Below are positions 34,624-46,327 of a DNA stretch of 64,000 nt, in pieces (within the stretch, counting starts at the first letter, position 1; each line of letters begins with the position of its first letter). The stretch spans positions 1,779,261-1,843,260 of the forward strand of contig JADCRB010000018.1 in the NCBI GenBank assembly GCA_021464245.1, read 5' to 3'. The notes beneath the pieces were generated by a model, which saw only the letters and a program-made list of their open reading frames with translations, did not search any database and was not told the origin of the DNA. This stretch comes from Carallia brachiata (Eukaryota > Streptophyta > Magnoliopsida > Malpighiales > Rhizophoraceae). A program made the position numbers and the translations under genes.

Positions 34624-36051
34624 ATGAGCAAAATTCAAAGTCATTATAAAGCGTTTTACGGGTTGAATATGTTCCGGAGGAATTACTGCTCAAATAGGCA
34701 AACAAGTGAATTTGGATGCAATAAAAAATGTATGCAAAATCTTGATGTCATCCCCAACAGCAACACTTGATACTGTCCTTAGCCAAAGTGGGATTAGGGT
34801 TTCGCCGGAAATAGTTGAAGATGTCCTCAAAAGATTTGAGAATGCCGGTATGGTGGCATATCGATTCTTTGACTGGGCGGAGAAGCAAAGGCATTATGCG
34901 CACAGTGTTAGGCTTACCATACCATGATAGAGTCTCTGGCTAAGATCAGGCAATATCAGATCATGTGGGATATTGTGAATTCCATGAGGAGCAAGAAGAT
35001 TCTGAATGTAGAAACATTTTGCATTATCATGAGAAGGTATGCCAGGGTTCAGAAGGTGGAGGAGGCTGTTTACACATTCAATGTCATGGAGAAGTACGAT
35101 GTGCCCCAAAATCTTGCGGCTTTCAATGGCTTGCTTAGTGCTTTATGCAAATCCAAAAATGTTAGGAAGGCACAAGAAATCTTTGACAATATGAAAGACC
35201 AGTTTGTTCCTGACTCAAAGACTTACAGTATATTGCTTGAGGGCTGGGGGAAGGCTCCAAATCTGCCCAAGGCAAGGGAGATTTTGGAGAAATGGTTGGA
35301 CAGGGTGTGAACCAGATATTGTGACATATGGTATCATGGTAGACATTCTCTGCAAGGCTGGGAGGGTTGATGAAGCCCTCGGAATCGTAAAAGAAATGGA
35401 TTCTACAGCTTGTAAGCCAACATCTTTTATTTATAGTGTTCTGGTTCATAACTTTGGATAGAAAATCGGGTGAAGATGCTGTGGATACTTTTCTTGAAAT
35501 GGAAAAGAATGGAATAAAAGCTGATGTGGCAACATATAATGCTTGATTGGTGCTTTTTGTAAAGCAAACAAGATCAAGAATGTGTACAGAGTCTTTAAGG
35601 ATGGATGAAAGGGGGTAAAACCTAATTCGAAGACCTACAATATCATTTTGAACAGTTTAATTGGCCGCAAGGAGAGTGATGAGGCCGTTATGTTTTCCGT
35701 GGGATGGTCAAGGTTTGTGAACCGGATGTGGACACATATACTATGATGATAAAGATGTTCTGTGACAGGGATGAGCTACAGATGGCCCTTAAAATTTGGA
35801 GGTACATGAAGAAGAAGCGGTTCATTCCTAGCATGCACACGTTTCAAGTTCTTATAAATGGACTTTGTGAGAAGGGTGATGCAACTGAGGCATGTATCTT
35901 AATGGAAGAAATGATAGAAAAGGGAATTTGCCCTTCGGGTGTGACATTTGGGAGGTTAAGACAACTGCTTATAAAAGAAGGAAGGGGAGATGTTCTAAAA
36001 TTTCTTCAGGAGAAGATAAATATCATGGTCAAGGAGCCTTTGTGGGATTGA
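34624..36051 (+). pseudogene. PPR protein of the At1g77360 (mitochondrial) type, broken by about ten frame changes
   Basis: Successive frames together read like a P-class pentatricopeptide-repeat protein of the At1g77360 kind, which binds organellar RNA. Conserved pieces include N-V-C-K-I-L-M-S, R-F-F-D-W-A-E-K-Q-R-H-Y, N-V-E-T-F-C-I-I-M-R-R-Y-A-R, G-L-L-S-A-L-C-K-S-K-N-V-R-K-A-Q, I-M-V-D-I-L-C-K-A-G-R-V-D-E-A and a clean final 115 codons ending W-D. The frame changes near 34700, 34910, 35285, 35305, 35457, 35472, 35545, 35601, 35615 and 35690. Most can be explained by one missing base, often within a short homopolymer. No clear stop from a simple substitution was seen. The conserved protein with one-base gaps only is odd for an old pseudogene, so sequence error is a real alternative. 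Confidence 0.85.
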
Positions 36052-37147
36052 ACCATGTATTACGAGTTAAAAGCAATCTTTTATAATCATCTGGTTATGG
36101 GGCACTCAAAGTTGACACTTTTGTTCCCTGCTTGGCTCTAAGAGTAAGAAATGGTTTTCATTAGTCCTTTTTTTCAGCCTTTACTCCTTTGGCAGCAATG
36201 CAGATTGTGGATGCTCACACACGCACGCACGCATACCATAACCAAGGAGCCAGAATAACTTGCATGTTCTCTTTTTTTTTTTTTCTGGAACTTTGGATGT
36301 GTTGCTTCTTTTTAAATTTTCTTCTGTCATAACAAGTTTATGGTTGACATGCATTTTATATTTTGTGTAGAATGATCTTACATGTTTCTGCTGGAATACA
36401 CCTTAGCTGCATTGAAACTTTCTTGTGGAACGAAATACATTTCTGGCTCAGATCTAATGGAAGAAACTGCTCGCTGACTGTTCTTAGCATCTTTAGCATG
36501 GAAATCATCCTTCACTGTAACGACCTCTGTATTCAACTGCCTATTGCAAATGCTTCAGATTGTCATCCATTTGATTTTAAAGACAAGCCTGCCATTTATC
36601 AAGAGACTCATTGCTGGTCCCTGTATGCTTTAACAACTCAAGCCAGCTGATTTTTGCATGTCTGGATTTTGTTGGAAAAGTTGATACAGAATACTGGATG
36701 CAAAGTTAGATATCTCTTCTGCAGAAACTTATCAGTTTCAATTTGATGAAGCTCTTGTGTTGATGCTGGCTAGAAGTGAACGCCGGGCTGATGAGTTTGG
36801 GACTAACTAATGCCACAACATGTCTGATTCACTTCCTTATGCCACCAATAGAAATTCTAGCACCCATAAAACTGTTAAAGCATGTGAGCAAACACTGCTC
36901 ACGCAATTTGATTTTGGGGTGGTTAGGTTCAGTGGACTGCTGATTATAATGCCTTCCAAGGAAATGGGCTTCTTCATTACCTTGATAGTTTGCTTCTTGC
37001 TTTTGAAATTAAAAAAAAAAATTGACATGGGAAATGGTATGGGGGCTAGACACTTCAGATGAAGAATTAAACTGCAGTTTAAGGGCCGATATATTGCCTT
37101 TTGATGGTTCGGTATGATTTCATCCATTGGAAGTCGAAGTTGCACTA
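36052..37147 (+). other. 3' flank of the PPR gene, no gene seen
   Basis: Presumed PPR 3' untranslated sequence, then non-coding sequence of unknown origin. (CACACACGCACG) low complexity occurs at about 36216-36232. Short open frames here lack family similarity. Confidence 0.4.
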
Positions 37148-37539
37148 GTATTTAATGATTTTCTGAGGATTTTGACAGCCCAAAGCGCTTATGGGGTTGC
37201 TTGCAATGGACATCTAGCAGATGGGACCAGGGTTGCGGTGAAACAAATTTATGAACCAGATTCACAATTGGACTAGAGTTTTGATATGAGAGGATGAGCA
37301 TGTATTGAGAACCAAAATGGAGCGCATTAAGCCTCAATCTCTTCATTTATGTCGTGTTACAAGCACTGACTTGTAAAAGAAAAGGGGTATGTGTTGTTTA
37401 TGATCTTATGTTCGGTGGCATCCCCGTGGACGATCTCCGTGGCCATGGGGGAAAGAATCGGCTTGGCTCAAATATGAAAAATATTCTGTGTCTAAGACTT
37501 GCTTACAATATCAAGCTTGTTATCCATCACAAACTTTAA
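37148..37539 (+). pseudogene. Receptor-like kinase fragment (ATP-binding lobe), decayed
   Basis: At 37148-37276 the frame reads F-N-D-F-L, then Y-G-V-A-C-N-G-H-L-A-D-G-T-R-V-A-V-K-Q-I-Y-E before a TAG. This matches the glycine loop and VAVK lysine region of plant receptor-like kinases (Y-G-V-V-Y-K-G-x-L-x-D-G-T-x-V-A-V-K). A second frame at 37354-37539 has V-V-Y-D-L-M, like the L-V-Y-D/E-Y-M hinge, and L-A-Y-N-I-K-L-V-I-H-H, like the helix before the catalytic loop. No catalytic HRD or DFG and no extracellular domain are present. It is a fragment, possibly captured by a transposon. Confidence 0.5.
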
Positions 37540-38310
37540 GCCAGCCAACTTATAGCTGGACTTGGATGGGGCGAGACGAATTGCAAATTTTATGTTCACT
37601 TTTTGAGCTATAGGACAATGGTGCTGGAATGGAGTCTCCCTTTATAATCGTTGCTCATGGAATCATGCTTGATTCCCACAATCGAGGTCTAAAGTATGAA
37701 GTCTTGGTCTCTTATATACATTGTTGACCCATCAAATCCTCACAATCTCTCAGCAACCGGCAGCAATGGGCCTTACATGGTCAACGGTGGAGTTTCCCAC
37801 AATTATTCTTGGATTTGATCCTGGTCCACGGGTCAAGATGAAGAAAAGTCATGTTAGCATGTCATTGAACCATTGAACCACAACTAAGTGCCAGCAAGAG
37901 TCACTGCGAGATTGCAGGTGATGCGAACTAAGACTTGCCAGAAGACGAAGGCTAATATGGCAGCGATTCACAAAAGCAAGTACCAGAAGAGCTTGCTTAT
38001 ATAAATGAATTAAGGAATCTTAAAGGAGTCTTGAGAATAAATTAAGTGTTGTTTGTTTAAGTAAATTAATGACTTTGAACAAACTCTTATTGAACATTTT
38101 AATTCATTTCCAACTGCTTAGATACTGTGTGTTGGGGATGATTTCCTATTCCTATCCTGGCAGATGAAACTCGGTAAATTGCCAGCAAAAGGACGCCTGC
38201 TAAATGCCTAAACTCTTGAATTCAGTATCTCCAAAATGATTGACGAGGGCTTTGGCTTAAGAAGCTACTACTACTAGCACTCTAGCATCTATCAAAAGCG
38301 GGAAGATCTA

Positions 38311-38394
38311 ATAGGAGAGGAAACTGATTTAGAATGGGATCCTGTTAAGAACGCGATTGCGGTTTCTGATGAGTGGTGGGGTAAAATTCAGGTA
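38311..38394 (+). pseudogene. Myb/SANT-like domain fragment
   Basis: The frame contains E-W-D-P-V-K-N-A-I-A-V-S-D-E-W-W-G-K-I-Q. It matches the end of the plant Myb/SANT-like (Myb_DNA-bind_3) domain (G-W-D-P-x-K-x-x-x-x-x-D-x-x-W-x-x-x-I), and a GT follows directly. Only about 25 residues are recognisable and upstream frames are interrupted. It could be one exon of a captured or dead gene. Confidence 0.45.
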
Positions 38395-38580
38395 AAAATG
38401 TTGTTTCTACTTACTTTCGTTAAACTTGCATAAATCATTGGCAATAAAACTATAAGAATCCCTTCATTCGTCCGTTGTTATATTTGTTTATATAGTACCA
38501 ACAATACTTTAGGTTCCATTAGTAATGATGCTATTATTGTTTCTTTGTCCCCTAAGTTATCTGCTTAAAATTAAAAACAC

Positions 38581-38608
38581 CCGCGAATCACGCGGACTTA
38601 GAAACTAG
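38581..38608 (+). mobile_element. Candidate Helitron 3' terminus (hairpin plus CTAG)
   Basis: CCGCG-AATCA-CGCGG is a 5-bp stem with a 5-nt loop. CTAG follows 9 bases later and is then followed by T. This is the standard Helitron 3' end (short GC hairpin, then CTRR, inserted before T). The matching 5' TC end was not found. Confidence 0.45.
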
Positions 38609-38965
38609 TTCTTTTAGAATACGCTAGTTTTCCAACACTATCAAAGTAGGCCAAACTTGCAACTAGTTTACTTGGATTCATTATATTTGACATATCACAG
38701 AGAAGAAAATGTTATCAGTAATTACCCAACATGGCTAAAGATGCACCAACTAGATGCAGGAATGGCAAATGAGCATTAGCTCAACAAGGAGCACTAGTAA
38801 CATTGGCAAGGTAATTAGTCCTGCAGCTGGTGAAGTAATATTTTCACAACTAGCAGAGGTGTTCCTTCCTTTTACGACCAAAAATGCTAGGCCCAAATGT
38901 TGAAGAAACTAGCTCAACAAGGAGAGGAAATTGCAACAGTGCAAAAAATATCACCGGTAGACATG

Positions 38966-41900
38966 CTAGCAGACAATTGGAGCTGCAATCCATTTCACTT
39001 TATGAACAAGCATAATGTAAAGAGATGCACAAAAGGCTACCAGCATGGATGCTATTGCAATGAAGAGAGTGATGAGACCAATGCTCAACCTCATCGGCAA
39101 GGCCTTGAGAAAATCTTCCTCGGAATAGCGAGATGTGAGTATACTCAGAAACATTAGGACAGAAGTTGCAGAAGTAAAGAGGGACAATGCATCCAATATC
39201 GCGTAAATCATAAAAGCTGGCTCATTCAAGAAAATTGGGATCCCATTAGAATCATTTCCCCCAGGAGGGGTAAAAGCAGCAGTAAACACAAACGTGGCAA
39301 CAAGCGCAGCAACAACCGTATAAGAAGTGGCTGTGTTCTTCATCCATTCCTCTCCTTCCTTGACTAGTTCTTGTGCTTTTCAGTAAACACCTGGCTTGGA
39401 AACTTTTTCTCGAAGTTTCTCCTCCCTTTGAATGATGGCTTCACATGTTTTTCAACTTCCTGCACAAATGTGTAGAATATAATCCACAGAAATCAAGAAT
39501 ATGGTAAGCCATGCGATGAGTTTACGATAATAGATGTTTACAGCTGCAGGTACAGTTGTAAGAGAAGCTGAAACAGGCAATTTTCTATTTGATGGCTAAA
39601 CTAAACATTATCTGTCCATGATGTAGAGAAAATAGATCAAATTCCCATGTTTTTTATGGCCCGAGTTATCTGGCTGCTGCCTTCAACAAAGAATCTCCTA
39701 AAAATCTCTAATATGAATTAGAGAATTGAGTGTAAGCAAGCTTAATGGAAAGATTTTAAACCTTGAACCACTGAAGCTCCCGCTGCATCTGCAAAGCCGC
39801 ACCAGCAACCTCGTTCGATGGCCCCAGCATTCCAGCCAAGTGCAGAATGTTGTTTCCCTGTTTATCGCTTATTTCCATGACATAATTCTTTTGCAAACTC
39901 ATCTGATATAGGAGATTGAAAATATTTTCTTTGCGGTGCAGAACTGCCAGATGGAAAACATTACGTTCTTCATCACCACCGCGGAACCAAACCGAAAAAG
40001 GATAGGCCTTGATGATCTCTGTGACCAACTCATGGATTCCCATTACGGTGGCCATTTGCATTGGTGGTCCAAACACATCCTCAGCTTTTAACTTAGCAGA
40101 CTTTACGGCTTCTTCACACAAGATTTTAACAATTTCGCGAGTTTGCTCATGCATCAGCTTCGTATTGTATATATGTTGTAGAAATCCAAATCTCATGGAA
40201 TGTTCTCGGCATCTCGCTTCATATTCCACAGTATATACTGCATCTTCACCTTCAGCACCATCACCTTTCTTCACGCAAATACCTGCAAGGCTCAATATAC
40301 AACAGAGTAACCTTGTATTCAGATTGCATAAGAGCAGACATAAACAAGGATGAGAATACTTACACTTATACAGCAAACGTTGGAAACATCCAAGCTGACT
40401 TCCACTGGGGAAAGCATGAGGTTTCCGAGCTAGGATCCCCAGGGCAGTATTCTTGTGGTGGTCTTGTTCATGAGCTAACTCTGGAAAACGCTTTAGCAGA
40501 TAAAGAGCGAAACCTGTTGAGGGGATTAAGCTCAGAAGAATGAAAAACGGGTTTTGTTGATTAAGCCAGGGAAGGCATCTAAGGTTTTAACCAATCTTTC
40601 ACTCTGAATATCTTACAAGGAAAACAGGTTCATGTTGTCCAAATCGTGACTTATGGCGAGCAAGCTGCATACCTAAAACTTGGACATTATGACAATACAC
40701 TAGCAATAGGTAACAACATTGATGGAGACAAAATTCTATAAGCAAAAGCAGAGACAACCTTTGTTCTGATATTATTTTGTTAAGAAAGTTGATTTAGACT
40801 CGAAACATCAAAACATCGTCTCCTGTATAATGGAAGCAGCTGGAATGAAAGAAAGGAGTTTTGCATATATATTCTCTTAGAACAAAAGGCTCAAATATGA
40901 AACTGGGTTATGAATTTAGTGAAAGACCAATATAGTGGGGCCGCCTATCAGTGAAGCTTCACAAAAAAAAGTGAATATGAATGGATTACATTACTACCTA
41001 CCATAGAAATCAGCAACCAGTAGAAGAATGAGGAGCCTAGCACCAAGCTTGCCAGTGAATGGACTTGGATGCTCTTGGTGAGTCACTTTGAGAAGATAAC
41101 AGACGGTTTCCTCGTGGGCAAATTTTGCAGCAGAATGAAGTGGAGTCTCGTTGAACTTGTTCACAAGTTGTGGCAATTTTGGGTTGCGTTGGACCAAAAT
41201 CTTAGCAGCTTCTGTATTTCCAACAGCAGCAGCACTATGAAGGGGAGTATTGCCATAGCCGTCTGTTATTTCTAGAGAATCTTTAGACAACAAATCAACA
41301 AGCCTACGAACAAAGTCCAGAGAAAGGCCAGTGCCAATTGCCACATGGAGAGCAGTCATGGGCACATCAGTGATATTGGCTGTCACTGATGTGGGATTCT
41401 CCTGAAAATAGCTACTTGCAGTTCCCCAATCACCTTTTATTGCAGCTTTGTACAGTGGCAAGTAATATATACGATTCTTAATCTCCTCTCCCTCCTCCTC
41501 TGTTATCCCTACCAGAAATTTAAGGACCAAACTAACCACATAAATGGAAAGAAGAAGAAAAAGAAGAAGAAGGAGAAGAAGGTTGTTGCGAGAGGTTTTT
41601 GGAACTATATGTTTTTTTAGCTGGAAACCGCATTGGCCCCAGTTGGAGCTTCTCCTAATGGAGGGGAGCTCTCTCAGCAGCGTCATTTTTTTCATCCACA
41701 AAGTTTTTGAATCTATATGTCGAGAACCACCTTCTTCTTCTTCTTAAAAAATAACACCTTAATTAGAACAAAAGAAAGAGGGATAGACAGAGAGATAAGC
41801 GGCATAAATGAGCAGCAGTGCAGTGCAGGAGTAATGGGTTTATTACCTTGAGAATGATGAGAAACTTTCATGGATGGTTCATTGTTCTTGTTACTACTGG

Positions 41901-41979
41901 AAGAAACATTGTCAGAAGGATGTGCAATGAGTTCTTCTTCCAGGCTACCTATGTCCGAGGAGTGAACGGTTGTCTGCAT
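38966..41979 (-). CDS. Ankyrin-repeat/PGG-domain membrane protein, about 601 aa, 5 exons, one frame break
   Basis: Exons: 41979-41847, 41508-41002, 40513-40364, 40282-39762, 39459-38966; phases agree. Ankyrin repeats fill roughly residues 50-210 (T-A-L-H-V-A, G-N-T-P-L-H-S-A-A-A-V-G-N-T-E, N-E-T-P-L-H-S-A-A-K). More follow in exon 4 (N-V-F-H-L-A-V-L-H-R, G-N-N-I-L-H-L-A). The C-terminal PGG domain has four hydrophobic segments and F-T-P-P-G-G-N. The family (ITN1/ACD6-like) sits at the plasma membrane or ER in stress and defence signalling. The start at 41979 is the first ATG after an upstream in-frame TAG. In exon 5 a one-base slip near 39371 creates a TAG just before W-M-K-N-T-A. One extra base in the AAG-AAC context would restore a normal length. 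Either a recent lesion or a sequence error. Confidence 0.88.
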
Positions 41980-42964
41980 TTCAGTTGGGTTTTGCTCACC
42001 GAGAAAAGGTCTGAGATTGTGCTGCAGTTTCTACACTGGAACTGTAAGCTAAGATATAAATAGATGGCATTGGAACAAAAAGGTCGAGAGTAAATCTATG
42101 CTGGTGGTAGCTGGTGGTAGCTGGCATACATAAGTTCTCATGTGGTGCACACCTTAAATTTTTTTTCTTTTTTCTTTTTTTTCACCTTGGGAGTGGTTGG
42201 GCACCCAAATCCAGAAATAAAATTATATATATATATATATTTTAAATTTTTAGTTCCGAGAGATATTACCAACTTCAATTGATAGAATTGTGCTCCGTTC
42301 AAACTAATTTATCAAAGAAAATTTTTGTAATACAATTATATAAATTTATTATATAACTGTATTATTATAAGTGAATGTTAAAATAAAAAAAAATATTATT
42401 TTTTATTAAACAATAAATTCATATAAGTGTAAAAAATTATTTTATTGATAATTTTTATTTCAGACATATACTTTTTTTTAAATTGATAATGTCTTGTCTT
42501 AGCAATAATTTTCTTTTGATAGAATTGCATGGTATACCTAACTGAGCTTGGAAAGAGACAAACAATTTTTACTAGATATTGTAGAAAGAATCAACAGTTG
42601 TCCAGACTTCTGTTTTCCAAATATATTTTCTTAAGGTCAAAAAAATTAGAAATTAAGATACCGGCACATGACTCGGCTATGACCTCTAGCCGGCCTTTTT
42701 GTTTTTGTGGTTTTATACATTTTAAGTTTTAATGAGGTACAAATATTTCAGAATGTGTATAATGTTGTATACTACGGTATTTCCTGAGTTTAATTTTACA
42801 AATTACAACACTTACGGGAAACATAAATCACTTTTAAAAATTTACAATTTGATCAACAAAAATACTTCAACTTCAAGATTGTTTTTCTTGAACAATGTCA
42901 ATTTTCTACTATTGTTTTTTTTTCCCCTATTTTTTGGGGTTGGAGAGCGACACAATTTGTCTTG
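41980..42964. other. Intergenic region upstream of the ankyrin gene
   Basis: Promoter side of the ankyrin gene, AT-rich, with a (TA) run at about 42223-42240. No gene recognised. Confidence 0.4.
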
Positions 42965-42972
42965 AACGTGAT
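42965..42972. repeat. Target duplication of the hAT-like element, left
   Basis: AACGTGAT; seven of eight bases match AACGTGAC at 44644-44651. Eight-base duplications are typical of hAT elements. Confidence 0.6.
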
Positions 42973-44643
42973 TAGGGATGACAAAAATCCCTATCCCTGC
43001 GGGTACCCGCCCCGCCCCGATGGGGATGGAGTCAAGCTAGTTTGACCGGGGATCGGGGATCCCCGCCCCGATCCCCTTTTTTTTTACGGGGATGGGGATG
43101 GGGATGCAATCCTCATCTCCATACCTATCCCCATTACCTGCCTCGTTATTAATTTATTTTTTATTATATATATATATATATATTATTATCTAGGCATTAT
43201 CATTATTTTACTTAATCCTTGCAGTTAGGGAGAACTTATTTATTGAAGAGGCGTTTACGAGACACACATATAATTTTGTGATTTTTGGTTTTTTTTATTT
43301 AAGCTCCTCAAGTTTAATCAATTATCTTTTTTCTTCATTTTTTTGGGTTTTGTTGATTGTGGGGTATGTACATGCAGACACCAACACACACCCATCTACC
43401 TACATTCATGAAGGGGAAAATTGGATCTGTTGTGGTTTTTTTTAATTTTTAAATATTGGCTTCTGATTTAGTAAAATGGCTAGGAAAGACATTAAAAAAA
43501 GTATAACTTGATAATTATGAAGTTGAAGATATAGTTAATAAAAATACATATTGCTTAACTTGCTACACTCCGCACATAAGTAAAAAAAAGTAAAGGCCCC
43601 CTTAATTTGATGGTGTTTATGAAGTATAATATAGACATTGAGCAAGTAAATTTTGATTTGTAATGTAATTGATACTTTTATCTGATTTAATGTCCAACAT
43701 TAGCCATTGTTTCGAGTTCTTTGTTTTTTAGCTATGAAGCACGCACACGGCAACACAGATACGGGACGACACAGATACAGCGACATACTAATTTTAAAAA
43801 TATTAAGATTTAGATACGGTTTGGACATGACTATATATAAATATAAATAAATAAATAAATATATACATATGTATAAAAAAAATTTAATTTATAAAATTTT
43901 TGTACATCATAAATATATTTTAGAAAAATTTTATAAATTTTATTCATTTAAAAATATCAAAAAATATATTTTTATAATTATTATAAGTTTTAAAAATTTT
44001 TATTTAAAGAATATATCGTAAAATCATTTATTCTTTGTTGTGAAGTATTAAAATAGAAATGTCAGATTTTGTAATCAATTTTATTTTTTTTGTTAAAATT
44101 AAAAATAAGTTAAAATCCGAACATTTTAAAAGTTACGAACAAATGACAATATTAAATTATAACTTTAAAAAAAAAATTAATTAAAAATAATAATAAAAAT
44201 ACTTGCTTTATTAGAACTTTTTTAGCACCACAAAAATGAATATTGAAGTCCTTGTTCTGTTTTAAAAGTTGAACAAAATAGCTCAAAGCAACAGTAAAAA
44301 TACTTTCCTCTCAATTCTTGTTCACAACCTAAACTTCAATCACGACTTAGGAAAGCAAAAAAAATAGAGAAAATGAAGGGAAAAAGAAAAGAAGACAAAG
44401 AAAGTACCTGTACAGCGTGATTACGTAGTTAAAGGATTTGTGTAATTAAATTTTGATATTTTATTAATTTAAATTTTTTTATGTAAATTAAAAACGGGGA
44501 TGGGGATGAGACGGGGATCCCTGATCCCCAGCGGGGACGGGGACGGGGACGGGGATTCAAATCCCCTCCCTGCTGGGGATGGGGACGGGGACGGGGATCG
44601 AGGATGGCATCCCCGCCCCCGCCCCGCCCCATTGTCATCCCTA
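42973..44643. mobile_element. Non-autonomous hAT-like element, 1.67 kb, with G-rich subterminal repeats
   Basis: The ends are inverted: TAGGGATGACAA at 42973 and TTGTCATCCCTA ending at 44643. An 8-bp near-identical target duplication flanks them. Both subterminal regions carry dense GGGGATGGGGA/GGGGACGGGGA repeats and their complements (43000-43130 and 44490-44635). The centre is AT-rich with no transposase. An internal stretch at about 43735-43790 rich in ACACGGCAACACAGATACGG-like words may be a nested fragment. Repeated short subterminal motifs are normal transposase binding sites in hAT elements. Confidence 0.65.
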
Positions 44644-44651
44644 AACGTGAC
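44644..44651. repeat. Target duplication of the hAT-like element, right
   Basis: AACGTGAC, one mismatch from 42965-42972. Confidence 0.6.
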
Positions 44652-44714
44652 AGAACCATCCGCGGCTAGAGATTTTCTCCAAAAAAAAAAAAAAAAACTC
44701 TAAACTAACGTTGT

Positions 44715-44791
44715 TAGAATCAGACCGGATATCGAACTAGAAATATTAGTGAATTAACGTTCAATCGGTCGAAATGATCGAACCAGTATTT

Positions 44792-44839
<48 letters not shown>

Positions 44840-45118
44840 TAAATATTAATTTTTTTAGTTTTAAGGATTAAATTAAAAATTTTGATACATTTAGAACTAA
44901 ATTAAAAATTTTAATAAACTTAGAACTCAAATTATAATTTAAAAAAAATTTAAGATTAAATTAAAAATTTTGAATTTTTATATTTTGTTTGGACCTGTTA
45001 GACTTGTTAGGTTTTGACCGGTTCTGACCGGTCTAAATTTTCTTCAATTTTTGTCTTGAATCAAACTGGACCACTATCCAATCACCGGTTCAACCGATCG
45101 GTCCGGTCTAATTTTTAC
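44715..45118. mobile_element. Small DNA transposon with ACCGG-rich inverted ends
   Basis: TTAGAATCAGACCGGATATCG near 44715 and GATCGGTCCGGTCTAA at about 45096-45111 are imperfect inverted ends. GGTTCTGACCGGTC and CACCGGTTCAACCG occur subterminally. AT-rich centre containing a (TA)19 run. No coding capacity. No clear target duplication was seen, so limits are approximate. Confidence 0.45.
44797..44834. repeat. (TA)19 microsatellite
   Basis: Uninterrupted TA dinucleotides, 38 bases. Confidence 0.95.
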
Positions 45119-45727
45119 TAGTATGCTCAAAGCACACTAATGATGGTAAAACTTGGAGCTATCCAGCTTAGAAGTAAAAAAATTAGAGGAGAAGAGATAT
45201 CAGACCAAAGAGCAGTTAGGGATTAAGGAAGAATGTCAGCAGTAAAGGAAAGCCCCCTATTTTGCTTGAACACCAATACATGTTTGAATTTTTGATGTCA
45301 TGATCGACATCTGGAATATAATATGATTAATAATTTTTATTACAAAAATATAAAGTCATTATCTTTTGTTGAAATTGTAATTAGTTTTATTGTAAAAATT
45401 ATCTATGTTATTTTATTTAAGATATCAATCAAGATAAAAAATATTATCACACAAATATTTTCTCTTTCTGTTTTGGACATTGTTATTTTTTTTCTTAAGA
45501 AGCCTTGTGGGTTTAAAAAAAAAAAAAACAGAAACACCAAACTGTTTTTCGTGTTTTTACAAATAATAAAAAAAAAAAGACAGCAAACGGGCCATAGTGT
45601 TTTCTTCAAGATATGGAGTGAGTGTCAACCTTCAAACATTTCAATCTATCGATAAACGGGGGCCACAACATTGGCAGATTGTTGCATTTAACTGTCAGCC
45701 ACATCTCCTCAGTCTGACATGATCTGA

Positions 45728-46327
45728 TAGGTCGACTCGAACCCGTCTGAAAAATACGACCCGAATCCGACTCGAAAAATGACCTAACCCAAAATGACTC
45801 GAACCCAAATGACCCGAAAATTTTTGGGTCAAACCCGACCCAATCCTAACCCGACCCGTTTAACCCGAACTTTTTTTTTCTTAAGGGAACAAAAAAATAA
45901 AATGAAAAAATTTAGCATACTTTATATTATAAAAAGTATAGATTATACTATTTTCAATATAAATCTTAATTATAAATTTTTTTAGAATATTTTGAGATTT
46001 TTTATACAGTTTTAAATTTTATTTTAATTTTTTAAAATATTTTAAAAGAAAAAATTTCAATTATTTTTCAATCATATGATTTTCTTTGATTTTTAAGAAT
46101 TTTTAGTAAAATTTTTGAAATTTTTAAATTTTTAATAAAAAATGTCACGTCATCATTTTTGATGACGTGGCCAACCCGTGGGTTGACCCGAACCCGACCC
46201 GAACACGAAGCGACACAACCAAAAAATGACCCGAAGATAACTTGATCCATAAGTAACCCGACCCGAAGTGACCCGAACTCGAAGTGACCCAACCCGAACG
46301 CAACCCGATGACCCGTTTTGACACCTA
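45728..46327. mobile_element. GACCCGAA-repeat DNA transposon remnant, about 600 bp
   Basis: Both flanks consist of repeated words such as GACCCGAA, AACCCGACCCG and their variants (45740-45870 and 46165-46315) around an AT-rich centre. The right end CGTTTTGACACCTA is a typical hAT-like terminus (TAGGTGTCAAAACG on the other strand). The left end TAGGTCGACTCGAA matches it weakly. No target duplication was found. Confidence 0.45.

Noticed and set aside
44429..44703. Open frames rich in G-D-G-D or R-P-R-P repeats
   Set aside because: They are produced by the GGGGAC/GGGGAT repeats of the hAT-like element and are not proteins.
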